Shown: one piece after another, positions 26,213 to 35,110 of the stretch | Layout of the letters: every line of letters starts with the position of its first letter | Position numbering within the stretch: the stretch's first letter is position 1 | DNA from: Fusobacteria bacterium ZRK30 | Lineage (GTDB): Bacteria; Fusobacteriota; Fusobacteriia; Fusobacteriales; Fusobacteriaceae | Direction of reading: 5' to 3' | NCBI GenBank assembly: GCA_024628785.1 | Contig: CP102405.1 | Span: 1,116,001-1,180,000, forward strand | Length of the DNA: 64,000 bases | Translations under genes and position numbers: made by a program | The notes under the pieces: generated by a model | The model's input: only the letters and a program-made list of their open reading frames with translations | What the model was told of the DNA's origin: nothing | The model's database searches: none

Positions 26213-27718
26213 ATGAAAAAAGCTAGGATTTTGAATATAGGATATCTGATATTATGGATATTTCCTATATATATATTTGGACGAGATTTCTTCTACTTAG
26301 AAGACTTAATAGGAATAATGGATAATGAGACCTTGGGTCTCGTCCTTATGTCATTTAAGCAGGGAATCCTATCTTCAATTTTAGCTTTTATTGCAGCCAT
26401 CCTTCCTGCATATTATGTGACTTATAGAAGGGGATTACTTAGTACTCTTATGGAGGGGACTATATTTATCCCCTTCTTTTTTCCTGTAATATCTACAGTA
26501 ATAACATTTTCACTGGTATTCAACCTGCCCTTATTAAAGGATTTAGGAATTTTATACAGTCTGAAAGCTATCTTGATTGCAAATGTATTTTATAATGCAC
26601 CGATATTTGTAAAATATCTGTCTTTAGGACTGAAGAGGATACCCAATGAAGTGATAGAAGCCGGTTTGGAGTCCGGAGCCAGTAAGTGGGTTATTTTTAC
26701 AAGGATAAAACTGCCTCTTATCTTACCTCAGATATTCAGAGGGTTTTTCCTGGTATTTACCTATTCATTTACCTCTTTTGGGATAGTACTGTCTCTTGGA
26801 GGATTGAAATTTTCCACTCTGGAAGTGGAGATAGTAAATTCCCTTATGGGAAGTGCCGATTTTTCCAGGATGTTTGCTTTGGGGATAGTTCAGTTTATAA
26901 TCCTGACAGGAGTGAATATTATCGGTGAAAAGATTACCGGATATGAACTGGAGGAGGATGAAAAAGTTGGAGAAGTATCTCTGATTACAGTGATATATAG
27001 TTACCTCTTTATTCTCTTTGAATTTGGGATTGTGGGGATAAATTTAGTTTTTTCCTTCTACAACTATTATGACAAGAAGTTTTCTTTGAGGGCTTTTATA
27101 GATATCTTATCCCCTGCTTTCAACAAAAAATACCCAGTGATAGAATCTATAATAAACTCAGGGATGATAGCTATGATAACTGCCTTTATAGTGGTAGTAT
27201 TTACCTATCTGCTGTTAAAATTATCCGGTAAATTCAGCACCTATATTATATTTTCTACCTTTGGAATCTCCAGTGGGTTCTTGGGGATAACCCTGGTCTA
27301 TACAAATATAATCTATGATATACCCTATATAGTTTTACTTATAGGAGGATTTTTTCTGACTACAGTTCCTCTGGCTTATTCATTTATGTATCAATATATA
27401 AAGAAGTTTCCCATGGATATATTAGAAGCCAGCAGTATAGACGGGGCAAATAAATTCCAGACCTTTATCTATGTGGAACTGCCAATCCTAAAGGAAGTTC
27501 TGACTGGAACCTACCTGCAGATTTTTGCTGTTATCTATGCAGAGTTTACTATAACCTATACTATGCAGCTGGGAAGATATCTTCCCCTTTCGTCAGTGGT
27601 AAACTATAATCTGTATACCAATAAATTATTTTTGGAGAGTGCAGCCATGAGTAGTCTGAATATAGTTATAATAGGGATATTATTTATGATTCCTTATATG
27701 AGAAGGAAAAAAATATAG
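26213..27718 (+). CDS. thiP: Two-domain ABC permease (ThiP-like)
   Basis: About 501 aa, with two fused permease units and about 12 helices. Both halves carry EAA loops: IEAGLESGASKWVIFTRI and LEASSIDGANKFQTFIYV. This is the ThiP/FbpB architecture. I chose the ATG at 26213 (MKKARILNIGYL) since GAGGG lies seven bases upstream; an in-frame GTG/ATT region 14 codons earlier has no ribosome site. It is separated from thiB by 440 bases holding an unexplained block, so expression may differ from the upstream genes. No ThiQ ATPase follows. Confidence 0.82.
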   Translation: MKKARILNIGYLILWIFPIYIFGRDFFYLEDLIGIMDNETLGLVLMSFKQGILSSILAFIAAILPAYYVTYRRGLLSTLMEGTIFIPFFFPVISTVITFSLVFNLPLLKDLGILYSLKAILIANVFYNAPIFVKYLSLGLKRIPNEVIEAGLESGASKWVIFTRIKLPLILPQIFRGFFLVFTYSFTSFGIVLSLGGLKFSTLEVEIVNSLMGSADFSRMFALGIVQFIILTGVNIIGEKITGYELEEDEKVGEVSLITVIYSYLFILFEFGIVGINLVFSFYNYYDKKFSLRAFIDILSPAFNKKYPVIESIINSGMIAMITAFIVVVFTYLLLKLSGKFSTYIIFSTFGISSGFLGITLVYTNIIYDIPYIVLLIGGFFLTTVPLAYSFMYQYIKKFPMDILEASSIDGANKFQTFIYVELPILKEVLTGTYLQIFAVIYAEFTITYTMQLGRYLPLSSVVNYNLYTNKLFLESAAMSSLNIVIIGILFMIPYMRRKKI

Positions 27719-27783
27719 TAAAGGATTTGATTTCAATATTGCATGTGAGGATGAAGAAGATAAAATAGAACATTTGCAGATAT

Positions 27784-27835
27784 AAAAAAAGAACAAGCAG
27801 GGAAGCCAGTCAACTCCTCCACTTGTTCTTTTTTT
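27784..27835. terminator. Terminator between thiP and the LysE gene
   Basis: AAAAAAAGAACAAG and CTTGTTCTTTTTTT enclose a 24-base loop. A/T flanks on both sides make it usable for both convergent transcripts. Confidence 0.75.
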
Positions 27836-27840
27836 ACCTC

Positions 27841-28476
27841 CTAAGCTATTAAATGATTATCTAGTGCAAAGAAAACTAATTTACTTGCAATTCTAAGCAT
27901 AATTAAACCGATAACTATATCTAAAATTTTCCAAGTAATTTCTTTTTTAAAAATAGGGATAAGAATTCGCGCCCCATAAGCTAAGCCAAAGAACCAGACA
28001 AAGGATGCCGTACAAGCTCCTATAATAAAATCAATCTGTTGGTGCTCAGCAAACTTTGCTCCAATACTTCCTATTAAAATAACAGTGTCTAAATATACAT
28101 GGGGATTTAAAAGAGTCAGTGCTAGTATAGTAACTATTGTTTTTTTCAATGAATCACTGGTTTTATCATTTCCAACATCAAAGATTTCACTACTCTTAAT
28201 GGCCTTTATAATAGAAGATATCCCGTAATAAGCAAGAAATATAACCCCAAAAGCTGTAGAAAGAAGCATCAAGGTCTTATTCCCGTCTATTATAGAGCTT
28301 AAACCTAAAGTTCCTGCTGTAATGAGTATCATATCTAAGATAGAGCATAATAATGCTGTTATAAATACATGTTTTTTTAATATTCCATTTTTCAAAACAT
28401 AACTATTTTGTGCTCCTATAGCTATAATTAAACTGATTCCAACTCCAAATCCCTGGGTAAATACCGATAAATCCAT
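27841..28476 (-). CDS. LysE/ArgO-family amino-acid exporter
   Basis: A 211-aa inner-membrane protein with six predicted helices. The N-terminus GFGVGISLIIAIGAQNSYVL is the LysE/ArgO signature, and LNPHVYLDTVILIGS is the conserved central motif that separates basic amino-acid exporters from the RhtB branch. It should export lysine and/or arginine. AGGAGG precedes the ATG. It is monocistronic; no regulator gene is adjacent and no lysine riboswitch is seen upstream. Confidence 0.88.
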   Translation of the reverse strand: MDLSVFTQGFGVGISLIIAIGAQNSYVLKNGILKKHVFITALLCSILDMILITAGTLGLSSIIDGNKTLMLLSTAFGVIFLAYYGISSIIKAIKSSEIFDVGNDKTSDSLKKTIVTILALTLLNPHVYLDTVILIGSIGAKFAEHQQIDFIIGACTASFVWFFGLAYGARILIPIFKKEITWKILDIVIGLIMLRIASKLVFFALDNHLIA

Positions 28477-28684
28477 TTTTATCCCTCCTAAAAAATAGTT
28501 GTTGTTACTTTATATATAGGTTATTATAAACTATACAGAAGAACATTGATATATTGTGATCAAATAAATTTGTTTAAATTTGGTTATGTATATTGTGAGA
28601 ATAAGTACAGATATTATTTGGGACATCAAATAGATGTGTTCAGTTTTATAATAGCTCTTAAAAACTTAGTGTTTGCAGAGTGTC

Positions 28685-29290
28685 ATGAAAAATAAAAAAA
28701 TGGAGGAGATTAAGATTAAAAGACAATTATTAGTTTTAGTATTTACTATGTTTTATACTTTGAGTATGGCTAGTGATATCAATATTCAGATGTCTGAAAG
28801 AGCTATAAATTCATTTGCAGCAGCTATAAGTCCCTTGGAAATTAAAAAAGAAATTAAAGTTTTGGATCAGAAAACAATGGCTCAGTATACCATAAAAAAT
28901 ATGGTGATAGTTCTGAAAAAAGACCAGATCTATATAAGTGGGAATCTTAATTTAAATCTTAATGGGAGCACATTGGATGCTGCTATTAATGGAGAATTAG
29001 AACCTATATTAGATAATAAAACAGGAGTATTATCACTAAAATTATCCAAAGTAAATATAGTTGGATTGGAGTTTTTAAAATTAGATAAAGCTTTAAAGGA
29101 TCATGTTTTGATACCTTTAAAGCTGAATGATTTAAAACCGATAAAGGTCAAAAAAAGTAACAATGAGTATCAGGAAATATATCCTAAGATTACAAATGAG
29201 AGTATTTTAATAGCAGATAAACTAATAACTATTAGCGGAGATATATCATTTAAAAAGGGTGGGAAACTTATAAAAATAGAAGTTAGATAG
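28685..29290 (+). CDS. Exported protein of unknown function
   Basis: About 201 aa. A signal peptide (IKRQLLVLVFTMFYTLSMAS) leads a beta-rich soluble domain that resembles small lipid- or DUF-type periplasmic proteins with repeated hydrophobic strands. I do not recognise the family. The start is ambiguous: the ATG at 28685 has no clear ribosome site, while a strong GGAGGAG at 28702-28708 lies seven bases before an in-frame ATT at 28715, right at the signal peptide. ATT initiation is rare but known (infC). The gene stands alone before the valS promoter. Confidence 0.6.
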   Translation: MKNKKMEEIKIKRQLLVLVFTMFYTLSMASDINIQMSERAINSFAAAISPLEIKKEIKVLDQKTMAQYTIKNMVIVLKKDQIYISGNLNLNLNGSTLDAAINGELEPILDNKTGVLSLKLSKVNIVGLEFLKLDKALKDHVLIPLKLNDLKPIKVKKSNNEYQEIYPKITNESILIADKLITISGDISFKKGGKLIKIEVR

Positions 29291-29311
29291 TTAGAATTTA
29301 AAAAATCTAAA

Positions 29312-29340
29312 TTGACAAAAGTCTAAAAAAATGATAGTAT
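29312..29340 (+). promoter_or_regulatory. Promoter of the valS leader
   Basis: Consensus TTGACA (29312-29317) and TAGTAT (29335-29340) with a 17-base spacer. Confidence 0.75.
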
Positions 29341-29373
29341 TTATGAATAAATTTAGAGGGAGGAAATACATTT

Positions 29374-29424
29374 ATGAAAAGAGTAGAGGTCAAAGTTAAT
29401 CACATTTTAATCAAATTGATATAG
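29374..29424 (+). CDS. Val/Ile-rich leader peptide of valS
   Basis: A 16-aa ORF, MKRVEVKVNHILIKLI, with a GAGGGAGG ribosome site. It lies between a consensus promoter and a perfect terminator, 119 bases before valS. Three of five residues from 4 to 8 are Val (codons GTA, GTC, GTT), and Ile/Leu fill the end. This is the arrangement of a ribosome-mediated attenuator. The palindrome ATAGCTAT at 29428-29435, just after the stop, can pair with the terminator arms (GTAGCTAT/ATAGCTAC) and is a candidate antiterminator element. Val specificity is inferred. Confidence 0.6.
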   Translation: MKRVEVKVNHILIKLI

Positions 29425-29481
29425 GTGATAGCTATGGTTTTGAATTTTTATAAAACCCTTGAATAATATAAAGAGATTAAA

Positions 29482-29517
29482 AGTAGCTATTTTGAATAAA
29501 ATAGCTACTATTTTTTT
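29482..29517 (+). terminator. Attenuator terminator before valS
   Basis: AGTAGCTATTTT and AAAATAGCTACT form a perfect 12-bp stem with a four-base loop, followed by seven T. It lies 25 bases before the valS start, inside the leader RNA. Confidence 0.9.
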
Positions 29518-29542
29518 GTAAAATAAACTTAGGAGGTCACTT

Positions 29543-32191
29543 ATGACGGAATTAGACAAGATATATTCTCCGACGGAGATAGAAAACAAGTGGTACAAAA
29601 CATGGGAAGAAAATAAATATTTTAGAGCAACAATGGACGATGAAAAGCCTAACTATACTATAGTTATGCCGCCACCAAATGTAACTGGTGTATTACATAT
29701 GGGACATGTTTTAAATAACAGTATCCAGGATACTATTATTAGATGGAAGAGAATGAGCGGATACAATACTCTTTGGATGCCGGGAACTGACCATGCAGGG
29801 ATCGCTACTCAAAACAGGGTAGAGAGAAAATTAGCAGAAGATAACTTAACTAGAGATGATCTTGGAAGAGATAAGTTTATCGAAAAAGTTTGGGACTGGA
29901 AAAATGAATATGGTGGGATAATCACTAATCAATTAAGAAGATTAGGAGCGTCTCTTGACTGGGAAAAAGAAAGATTTACAATGGATGAAGGTTGTTCTGA
30001 ATCTGTAAAAGACATATTTGTAAAGTTATACAATGATGGATTAATTTACCAGGGGGAATATATGGTAAACTGGTGTCCACAATGTGGAACTGCTTTAGCT
30101 GATGATGAAGTAGAACACAGTGAACACAAAGGTCATATGTGGCATATAAAGTATCCTGTAAAAGATTCTGATATAGAGTTCGTAGTAGCAACTACAAGAC
30201 CGGAAACGATGATAGGAGATACTGGAGTAGCTGTAAACCCTAACGATGAAAGATATAAAGATCTAATAGGTAAAACGGTAATTCTTCCTCTTACAGGAAA
30301 AGAGATTCCTATTATAGCTGATGACTATGTAGATATGGAATTTGGAACTGGTGTAGTGAAGATGACTCCGGCTCATGACCCTAATGACTTTGAGATCGGA
30401 AAAAGACATAACTTAGAGATCACAAACATATTCACTCCAGACGCTAAGATGAATGCTTTGACTGGAAAATATGAAGGAATGACCCGTGAAGAGGCAAGAG
30501 TTGCTATCGTTGCTGATCTACAAGAGCAAGGATTCATGGAAAAAATAGAGGATTACGACAATAAAGTCGGAGGATGTTACAGATGTAATACAAATATAGA
30601 ATCTAGAATATCTAACCAATGGTTTGTTAAGATGGAATCATTGGCTAAAGACGCACTAGAAGTAGTTTATAATGGTGATGTTAAGATCATGCCAAAGAGA
30701 TGGGAAAAAGTTTACTATAACTGGTTAGAGAATATAAGAGACTGGTGTATATCTAGACAGATCTGGTGGGGACATAGAATACCTGCATACTACGGACCTG
30801 ATAACCACTTATTCGTAGCTAAATCTGATGAAGATGCAGCTGCTCAAGCTCTTGCACACTACGGAAAAGAAGTTGAATTAGTTCAAGAAACAGATGTATT
30901 AGATACATGGTTCTCATCTGCTTTATGGCCTTTCTCAACATTGGGATTACCTGAAAATAAAGACTTAGAAAGATTCTACCCAACAAATACATTGGTAACT
31001 GGAGCAGACATCTTATTCTTCTGGGTTGCCAGAATGGTAATGATGGGAATGTATGAGATGAAGGAAATTCCATTTGAGCATGTATTCTTACATGGAATAG
31101 TTAGAGATGAGCAAGGAAGAAAGATGTCTAAGTCATTAGGAAACTCTCCTGATACATTAGAATTAATAGACAGATATGGTGCAGATGCCATCAGATTTAC
31201 TATGATCTATAACACATCTCAAGGACAGGATGTACATTTCTCTGAAAAATTAATTGAGATGGGAAGAAACTTCTCAAATAAAATATGGAATGTATCTAGA
31301 TTCGTATTAATGAACTTAGAAGATTTCGATATCAATAGTGTAAATAAAGATGAATTAGAGTTAGAATTAGTAGATAAGTGGATCTTCTCTAAATTAAATA
31401 AAGCTTCTAAGAAAGTAAATGAACATTTAGATAGTTTCACATTAGATGAAGCTGCAAAGGGAGCATATGAGTTCTTAAGAGGAGACTTCTGTGACTGGTA
31501 TGTTGAGTTAGCTAAGACTAGACTATATAACAGTGAAGATGAGAAATCTAAGAAAACTGCTCAATATGTATTATGGACAGTATTAGAAGAAGGATTAAGA
31601 TTATTACATCCATTTATGCCATTTATTTCAGAGGAAATCTGGCAAAAATTAGGAGCTAAAGGTGAAACAATTATGCTTGAGTCTTTCCCTACTTGTAATG
31701 AAACTTTAGTAGATGAAGAAGCAGAAGCATCTTTCGAATACTTACAATCTGTGGTTTCTGCACTTAGAAACATAAGAGCGGAGATAAATATATCTCCTGC
31801 AAAGGAAGTAAAGGCAATCTTAAGAACAAGTAATGAATCTGAGCTTAAAACTTTAGAGAACAACAAAACTTTCCTAACTAAGTTAGCTAAATTAGAAACT
31901 TTAGAATTTGGAGATGTTGAAAAACCTACAGGTGCAGGGTTCAGAGTAGTAAAAGATTCTGAATTATATGTACCATTAGCAGGACTATTAGATCCTGAGG
32001 TTGAGATCAAGAAGATAGAAGCACAAATGGTTAAGGTAGAGAAGGACCTGGCTAAGGTAAATGGTAAATTATCTAATGAGAAATTTACTTCTAAGGCACC
32101 TGCTCATATCTTAGAAAGAGAAAGAAAGATACAAAAAGAATACCAGGATAAGTTAGATAAATTAACTGAAAACTTAGAAGCATTTAAATAA
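29543..32191 (+). CDS. valS: Valyl-tRNA synthetase
   Basis: An 882-aa cytoplasmic class I synthetase that charges tRNA(Val). The HIGH motif is HMGH at 52-55 (after PPPNVTGVL), KMSKS is at about 527-531, and the editing (CP1) domain contains TTRPETMIGDTGVAV. The C-terminal coiled coil (ILDPEVEIKKIEAQMVKV onwards) that clamps the tRNA is present. An AGGAGG site precedes the ATG. It is preceded by a leader peptide and terminator, so expression is probably set by Val-tRNA supply. Codon use is more biased than that of the neighbours, as expected for a highly expressed gene. Confidence 0.97.
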   Translation: MTELDKIYSPTEIENKWYKTWEENKYFRATMDDEKPNYTIVMPPPNVTGVLHMGHVLNNSIQDTIIRWKRMSGYNTLWMPGTDHAGIATQNRVERKLAEDNLTRDDLGRDKFIEKVWDWKNEYGGIITNQLRRLGASLDWEKERFTMDEGCSESVKDIFVKLYNDGLIYQGEYMVNWCPQCGTALADDEVEHSEHKGHMWHIKYPVKDSDIEFVVATTRPETMIGDTGVAVNPNDERYKDLIGKTVILPLTGKEIPIIADDYVDMEFGTGVVKMTPAHDPNDFEIGKRHNLEITNIFTPDAKMNALTGKYEGMTREEARVAIVADLQEQGFMEKIEDYDNKVGGCYRCNTNIESRISNQWFVKMESLAKDALEVVYNGDVKIMPKRWEKVYYNWLENIRDWCISRQIWWGHRIPAYYGPDNHLFVAKSDEDAAAQALAHYGKEVELVQETDVLDTWFSSALWPFSTLGLPENKDLERFYPTNTLVTGADILFFWVARMVMMGMYEMKEIPFEHVFLHGIVRDEQGRKMSKSLGNSPDTLELIDRYGADAIRFTMIYNTSQGQDVHFSEKLIEMGRNFSNKIWNVSRFVLMNLEDFDINSVNKDELELELVDKWIFSKLNKASKKVNEHLDSFTLDEAAKGAYEFLRGDFCDWYVELAKTRLYNSEDEKSKKTAQYVLWTVLEEGLRLLHPFMPFISEEIWQKLGAKGETIMLESFPTCNETLVDEEAEASFEYLQSVVSALRNIRAEINISPAKEVKAILRTSNESELKTLENNKTFLTKLAKLETLEFGDVEKPTGAGFRVVKDSELYVPLAGLLDPEVEIKKIEAQMVKVEKDLAKVNGKLSNEKFTSKAPAHILERERKIQKEYQDKLDKLTENLEAFK

Positions 32192-32193
32192 AA

Positions 32194-32208
32194 GCAACGT
32201 GACGTTGC
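32194..32208 (-). repeat. Intergenic palindrome repeat, copy D
   Basis: GCAACGTGACGTTGCATCC two bases after the valS stop: a perfect core in the same orientation as copy C, again directly behind a plus-strand gene. Confidence 0.8.
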
Positions 32209-32228
32209 ATCCAGATAAGAAAAAAACT

Positions 32229-32260
32229 CAGGGAATCCATTTGGATTCCCTGTTTTAATT
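32229..32260 (+). terminator. valS terminator
   Basis: CAGGGAATCC-ATTT-GGATTCCCTG with a T-rich tail. Confidence 0.8.
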
Positions 32261-32360
32261 TTGAGGGATTTCCAATATTTTGTTGTATACTTATTAGTAG
32301 AGATGTAGAAAATGTTATAATAATGGATTTTTAAAAGCAAAGATATAAAGAGGAGGGAGG

Positions 32361-32654
32361 ATGAAAAATTTAATAGTAAAGGCTATAGAGGAAAAAAGAT
32401 TGATGTCATTGACCTATGACAGTTTAGACAGGGTTGTAGAACCCCATGCCTGCGGTATATCAACTAAGGGGGATCAAACATTGCGTTGTTTTCAGGTAAA
32501 AGGAGACCATGCTTCTAAAAAACCTCATGACTGGATGCTCCTAAAGTTTTCAAAGATAAGGAATTTAGAGGTTTTGGAGAAAAAATTTGATAGTCCGAGA
32601 ACAGGATATAAAAAAGGTGATAAAGCATTTGAAATTATTTATAAGGAGTTATAA
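32361..32654 (+). CDS. Small WYL-like domain protein
   Basis: A 97-aa protein. The order of segments (AIEEKRLMSLTYD, VVEPHACGI, LRCFQVKG, DWMLLKFSKIRNLEVL) resembles a single WYL ligand-sensing domain without the usual HTH. Such small proteins bind nucleotides or nucleic acids in some systems, but the role here is unknown. GAGGGAGG precedes the ATG. It is monocistronic, about 100 bases before a glyoxalase gene. Confidence 0.55.
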   Translation: MKNLIVKAIEEKRLMSLTYDSLDRVVEPHACGISTKGDQTLRCFQVKGDHASKKPHDWMLLKFSKIRNLEVLEKKFDSPRTGYKKGDKAFEIIYKEL

Positions 32655-32754
32655 ATCGTGTATAAAAACAAAAACTTCGCTGCTGTTTTACTTGTAAAAT
32701 TCATAAAGTTATAGTAAAATTTCGGGATAAAAGCAAGTAACTGGAGGAGAATAG

Positions 32755-33135
32755 ATGAATTATAAATTAGAGCATGGATGTATCAGAGTAATGGATTTGG
32801 ATAAATCATTGGAATTTTATAAAAAAGCATTGTCTTTGGAAGAAGTAAACAGACTGGATTATTCGGAGTATGAATTTACTTTGGTATATTTAAGTGATAA
32901 AAACAGAAATTTTGAGATAGAGTTAACATATAATTATAACACTGAAAAACCCTATGAGATGGGAAATGGATTCAGTCATTTTGCATTGACTGTAGCTGAC
33001 TTAGAAAAATCCCATGAATTCCATAAGAATATGGGGCTGGAAGTAACAGATCTTAAAGGCCTTCCAGGGGAAAAACCTAGGTATTATTTCGTTACAGATC
33101 CCGATGGATATAAGATAGAAATTATAAGAGGTTAG
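32755..33135 (+). CDS. gloA: Glyoxalase I (lactoylglutathione lyase) family protein
   Basis: A 126-aa VOC-superfamily protein with two beta-alpha-beta-beta-beta units. Likely metal ligands are His7 (LEHGCIRV), a Glu in FEIELTYN, His74 or nearby in FSHFALTV and a Glu in YKIEIIRG. GloA converts the hemithioacetal of methylglyoxal with a thiol into a lactoylthiol. Length matches bacterial GloA. Since this organism type may lack glutathione, another thiol could be used; that is speculation. It has a GGAGGAG ribosome site. Confidence 0.85.
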   Translation: MNYKLEHGCIRVMDLDKSLEFYKKALSLEEVNRLDYSEYEFTLVYLSDKNRNFEIELTYNYNTEKPYEMGNGFSHFALTVADLEKSHEFHKNMGLEVTDLKGLPGEKPRYYFVTDPDGYKIEIIRG

Positions 33136-33202
33136 ACACCTCATCTCTTTTTTCCCCCTCCTAAAAAGGGAGAGAGGAAGTTAGGAAATAGAATTTATAG
33201 AT

Positions 33203-33231
33203 AGGGGTTCCAATAGGGACCTCTTTTTTTA
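33203..33231 (+). terminator. Terminator after the glyoxalase gene
   Basis: AGGGGTTCC-AATA-GGGACCTCT with seven T. The stretch before it (33136-33202) holds an imperfect CCCCTCC/GGAGAGAGG inverted segment with a relative near 34220. Confidence 0.7.
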
Positions 33232-33408
33232 TGTGATTAATAATTATATTTGATCCTCTGTAATATATATATTGTTATTTTAAGTTAACTTTTTTAACCT
33301 TTATTATGAATAAAACTTACTCTATATTGTCGTTGAATATATCTAGAAAAATCAGTTATAATACTTTATGTACAACATTTAAAGGATAAATTTCTAGGAG
33401 GAAATATT

Positions 33409-34194
33409 TTGATAAAATTAATAGCAACTGACATGGATGGGACTTTATTAAATAGTAAACACGAAATAAATTCTGAATTTTGGGAAGTTTGGGAAAAACT
33501 TAGAGCAAGAGACATTACTTTTGCTTGTGCCAGTGGAAGGCAATATTATAATTTGGTTAAAAAATTTGAAGATATAAAAGATGACATTTATTTTATTGCA
33601 GAAAATGGAAGTTTTGTAGCTTATAGAGGTGAAATTTTACATATAAATACTCTGGAACGGAAGAAAACTTTTGAATTTATAGAACTTGCGAGAAAAATAG
33701 ATGGTGTAAATATCGTGTTATGCGGAAAAAATAGTGCTTACATAGAATCAAATGACTCTAAATTTATAGAGGAAGTTAAGCCATATTATGAAAAGTTTGA
33801 GATAGTTAATTCTTTAGAGGAAGTAGAAGATGATTTTTTAAAAATTGCTCTATGTGATTTTAAGAATTCAGAAGAAAATAGTTATAAATATTTTAAAGAG
33901 TTTGAAGATAGATATAAAATTACTGTTTCTGGTGGAGTATGGCTGGATATCTCTAATTTAGATGCCAATAAAGGAAGTGCTATCAGGAAATTACAGGAAA
34001 TATTAGGAGTTACTCCTAAAGAAACCTTAGCTTTTGGAGATTATTTAAATGATGTAGAACTATTGGAGAATTCTTATCATAGTTATGCTATGGAAAACGC
34101 TCATCCTAAACTAAAAGAGATTGCAAAAAACATAGCAAAAAGTAATGAAGAGAATGGAGTAGTTGAAAAAATAAAAGAACTATTTGAATTATAA
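33409..34194 (+). CDS. Cof-type HAD-superfamily hydrolase
   Basis: A 261-aa HAD phosphatase of the Cof/YbiV (type IIB cap) group. Motif I is DMDGTLLNS with Asp8 and Asp10, motif II is in CASGRQ, motif III is a Lys in NKGSAI, and motif IV is FGDYLNDVELL. Enzymes of this group dephosphorylate sugar phosphates or flavin/pyridoxal phosphates; the substrate is not predictable. The start is TTG at 33409 with AGGAGG nine bases before. It has its own promoter-like region (TTGAAT/TATAAT near 33332-33361). Confidence 0.85.
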   Translation: MIKLIATDMDGTLLNSKHEINSEFWEVWEKLRARDITFACASGRQYYNLVKKFEDIKDDIYFIAENGSFVAYRGEILHINTLERKKTFEFIELARKIDGVNIVLCGKNSAYIESNDSKFIEEVKPYYEKFEIVNSLEEVEDDFLKIALCDFKNSEENSYKYFKEFEDRYKITVSGGVWLDISNLDANKGSAIRKLQEILGVTPKETLAFGDYLNDVELLENSYHSYAMENAHPKLKEIAKNIAKSNEENGVVEKIKELFEL

Positions 34195-34272
34195 GAGGGG
34201 AGATTATCTCCACCTTTTGGTTCCCCCTCTCCTTAAACAGGACGAGGAGGGAGCTAGAAAATAGAAAAAACT

Positions 34273-34320
34273 AAAAGCTAGGAAAAATTGGATTATTAGT
34301 TCAATTTTTCCTAGCTTTTT
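34273..34320. terminator. Bidirectional terminator between HAD and wrbA genes
   Basis: AAAAGCTAGGAAAAATTG and its complement enclose an 11-base loop. It ends both convergent genes. Confidence 0.85.
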
Positions 34321-34323
34321 AAG

Positions 34324-34929
34324 TTATGAGGCAGCTATCTTCTTTGCTATCTTGGCTACATGTTCCCCTTGAAAATGTGCAATTTTCAGCTCATTTTCCG
34401 ATGGTTTTCGGCTTCCATCAGCTCCAGCAAGGGTGGTTGCCCCGTAGGGAGTACCTCCAGTGACCTCCTCCATATTAAGGAGTTCCTGACAGGAATAAGG
34501 TGTCCCCACAACGATCATCCCATGATGAAGCAGGGTGGTATGAAATGAAGTTATAGTTGTTTCCTGACCTCCATGCTGTGTGGCTGTAGAAGCAAAAACA
34601 CTCCCTACTTTCCCGATTAATGCTCCATCCATCCAGAGTTTCCCTGTCTGATCTAAAAAACTCCTCATCTGGGAACACATATTTCCAAATCTTGTAGGAG
34701 TTCCAAAAATAATAGCATCGTATTTCGGTAGCTCATCAACCGATGCAATAGGAGCCTCCTGGTCTAATTTAGCTCCTGCATTACGTGCAGCTTCTTCAGA
34801 CATAACTTCCGGTACCCTTTTAATAGTTACTTCGACTCCATCAATACCACGAGCCCCCTGGGCTATAGCTTTGGCCATAATTTCCACATGACCGTACATA
34901 CTGTAATATAGGATCAATATCTTTGTCAT
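34324..34929 (-). CDS. wrbA: WrbA-type NAD(P)H:quinone oxidoreductase
   Basis: A 201-aa flavodoxin-like FMN protein that reduces quinones by two electrons. [16 protein letters not shown] is the FMN phosphate loop, [10 protein letters not shown] and the [12 protein letters not shown] segment are WrbA signatures. The ATG at 34929 (MTKILIL) is chosen because GAGGAGG lies seven bases before it; an upstream in-frame ATG five codons earlier overlaps the ribosome site. It is monocistronic. Function in oxidative-stress protection fits an anaerobe. Confidence 0.92.
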   Translation of the reverse strand: MTKILILYYSMYGHVEIMAKAIAQGARGIDGVEVTIKRVPEVMSEEAARNAGAKLDQEAPIASVDELPKYDAIIFGTPTRFGNMCSQMRSFLDQTGKLWMDGALIGKVGSVFASTATQHGGQETTITSFHTTLLHHGMIVVGTPYSCQELLNMEEVTGGTPYGATTLAGADGSRKPSENELKIAHFQGEHVAKIAKKIAAS

Positions 34930-35110
34930 TAGCATCCTCCTCATTTTTATTTATAAAAAACATCTATAGGTATATTGATCAAAAACAAAAAAATCCTTTT
35001 AAATTTACGATGAGAAATACTGATTAGGAGATTTTAAATAGCAGGAAAAGAAGATATAAGGAGTAGTTATTAAGATATGGGTGAATATTGAATTCAAGGT
35101 GGTGTAAGTC

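Noticed and set aside
28477-28680. Lysine riboswitch before the LysE exporter
   Set aside because: The upstream region is AT-rich and lacks the conserved lysine-riboswitch segments; an exporter would also need an ON-switch, and no terminator is seen.
29431-29466. Second leader ORF (MVLNFYKTLE) before valS
   Set aside because: It has a weak AGGTGAT site and no enrichment of Val codons; the first ORF has the stronger signals.
29341-29542. T-box leader before valS
   Set aside because: No T-box antiterminator sequence (GGGTGG-ACC-CG) or specifier-loop arrangement is seen; instead a short Val-rich ORF with ribosome site is present.
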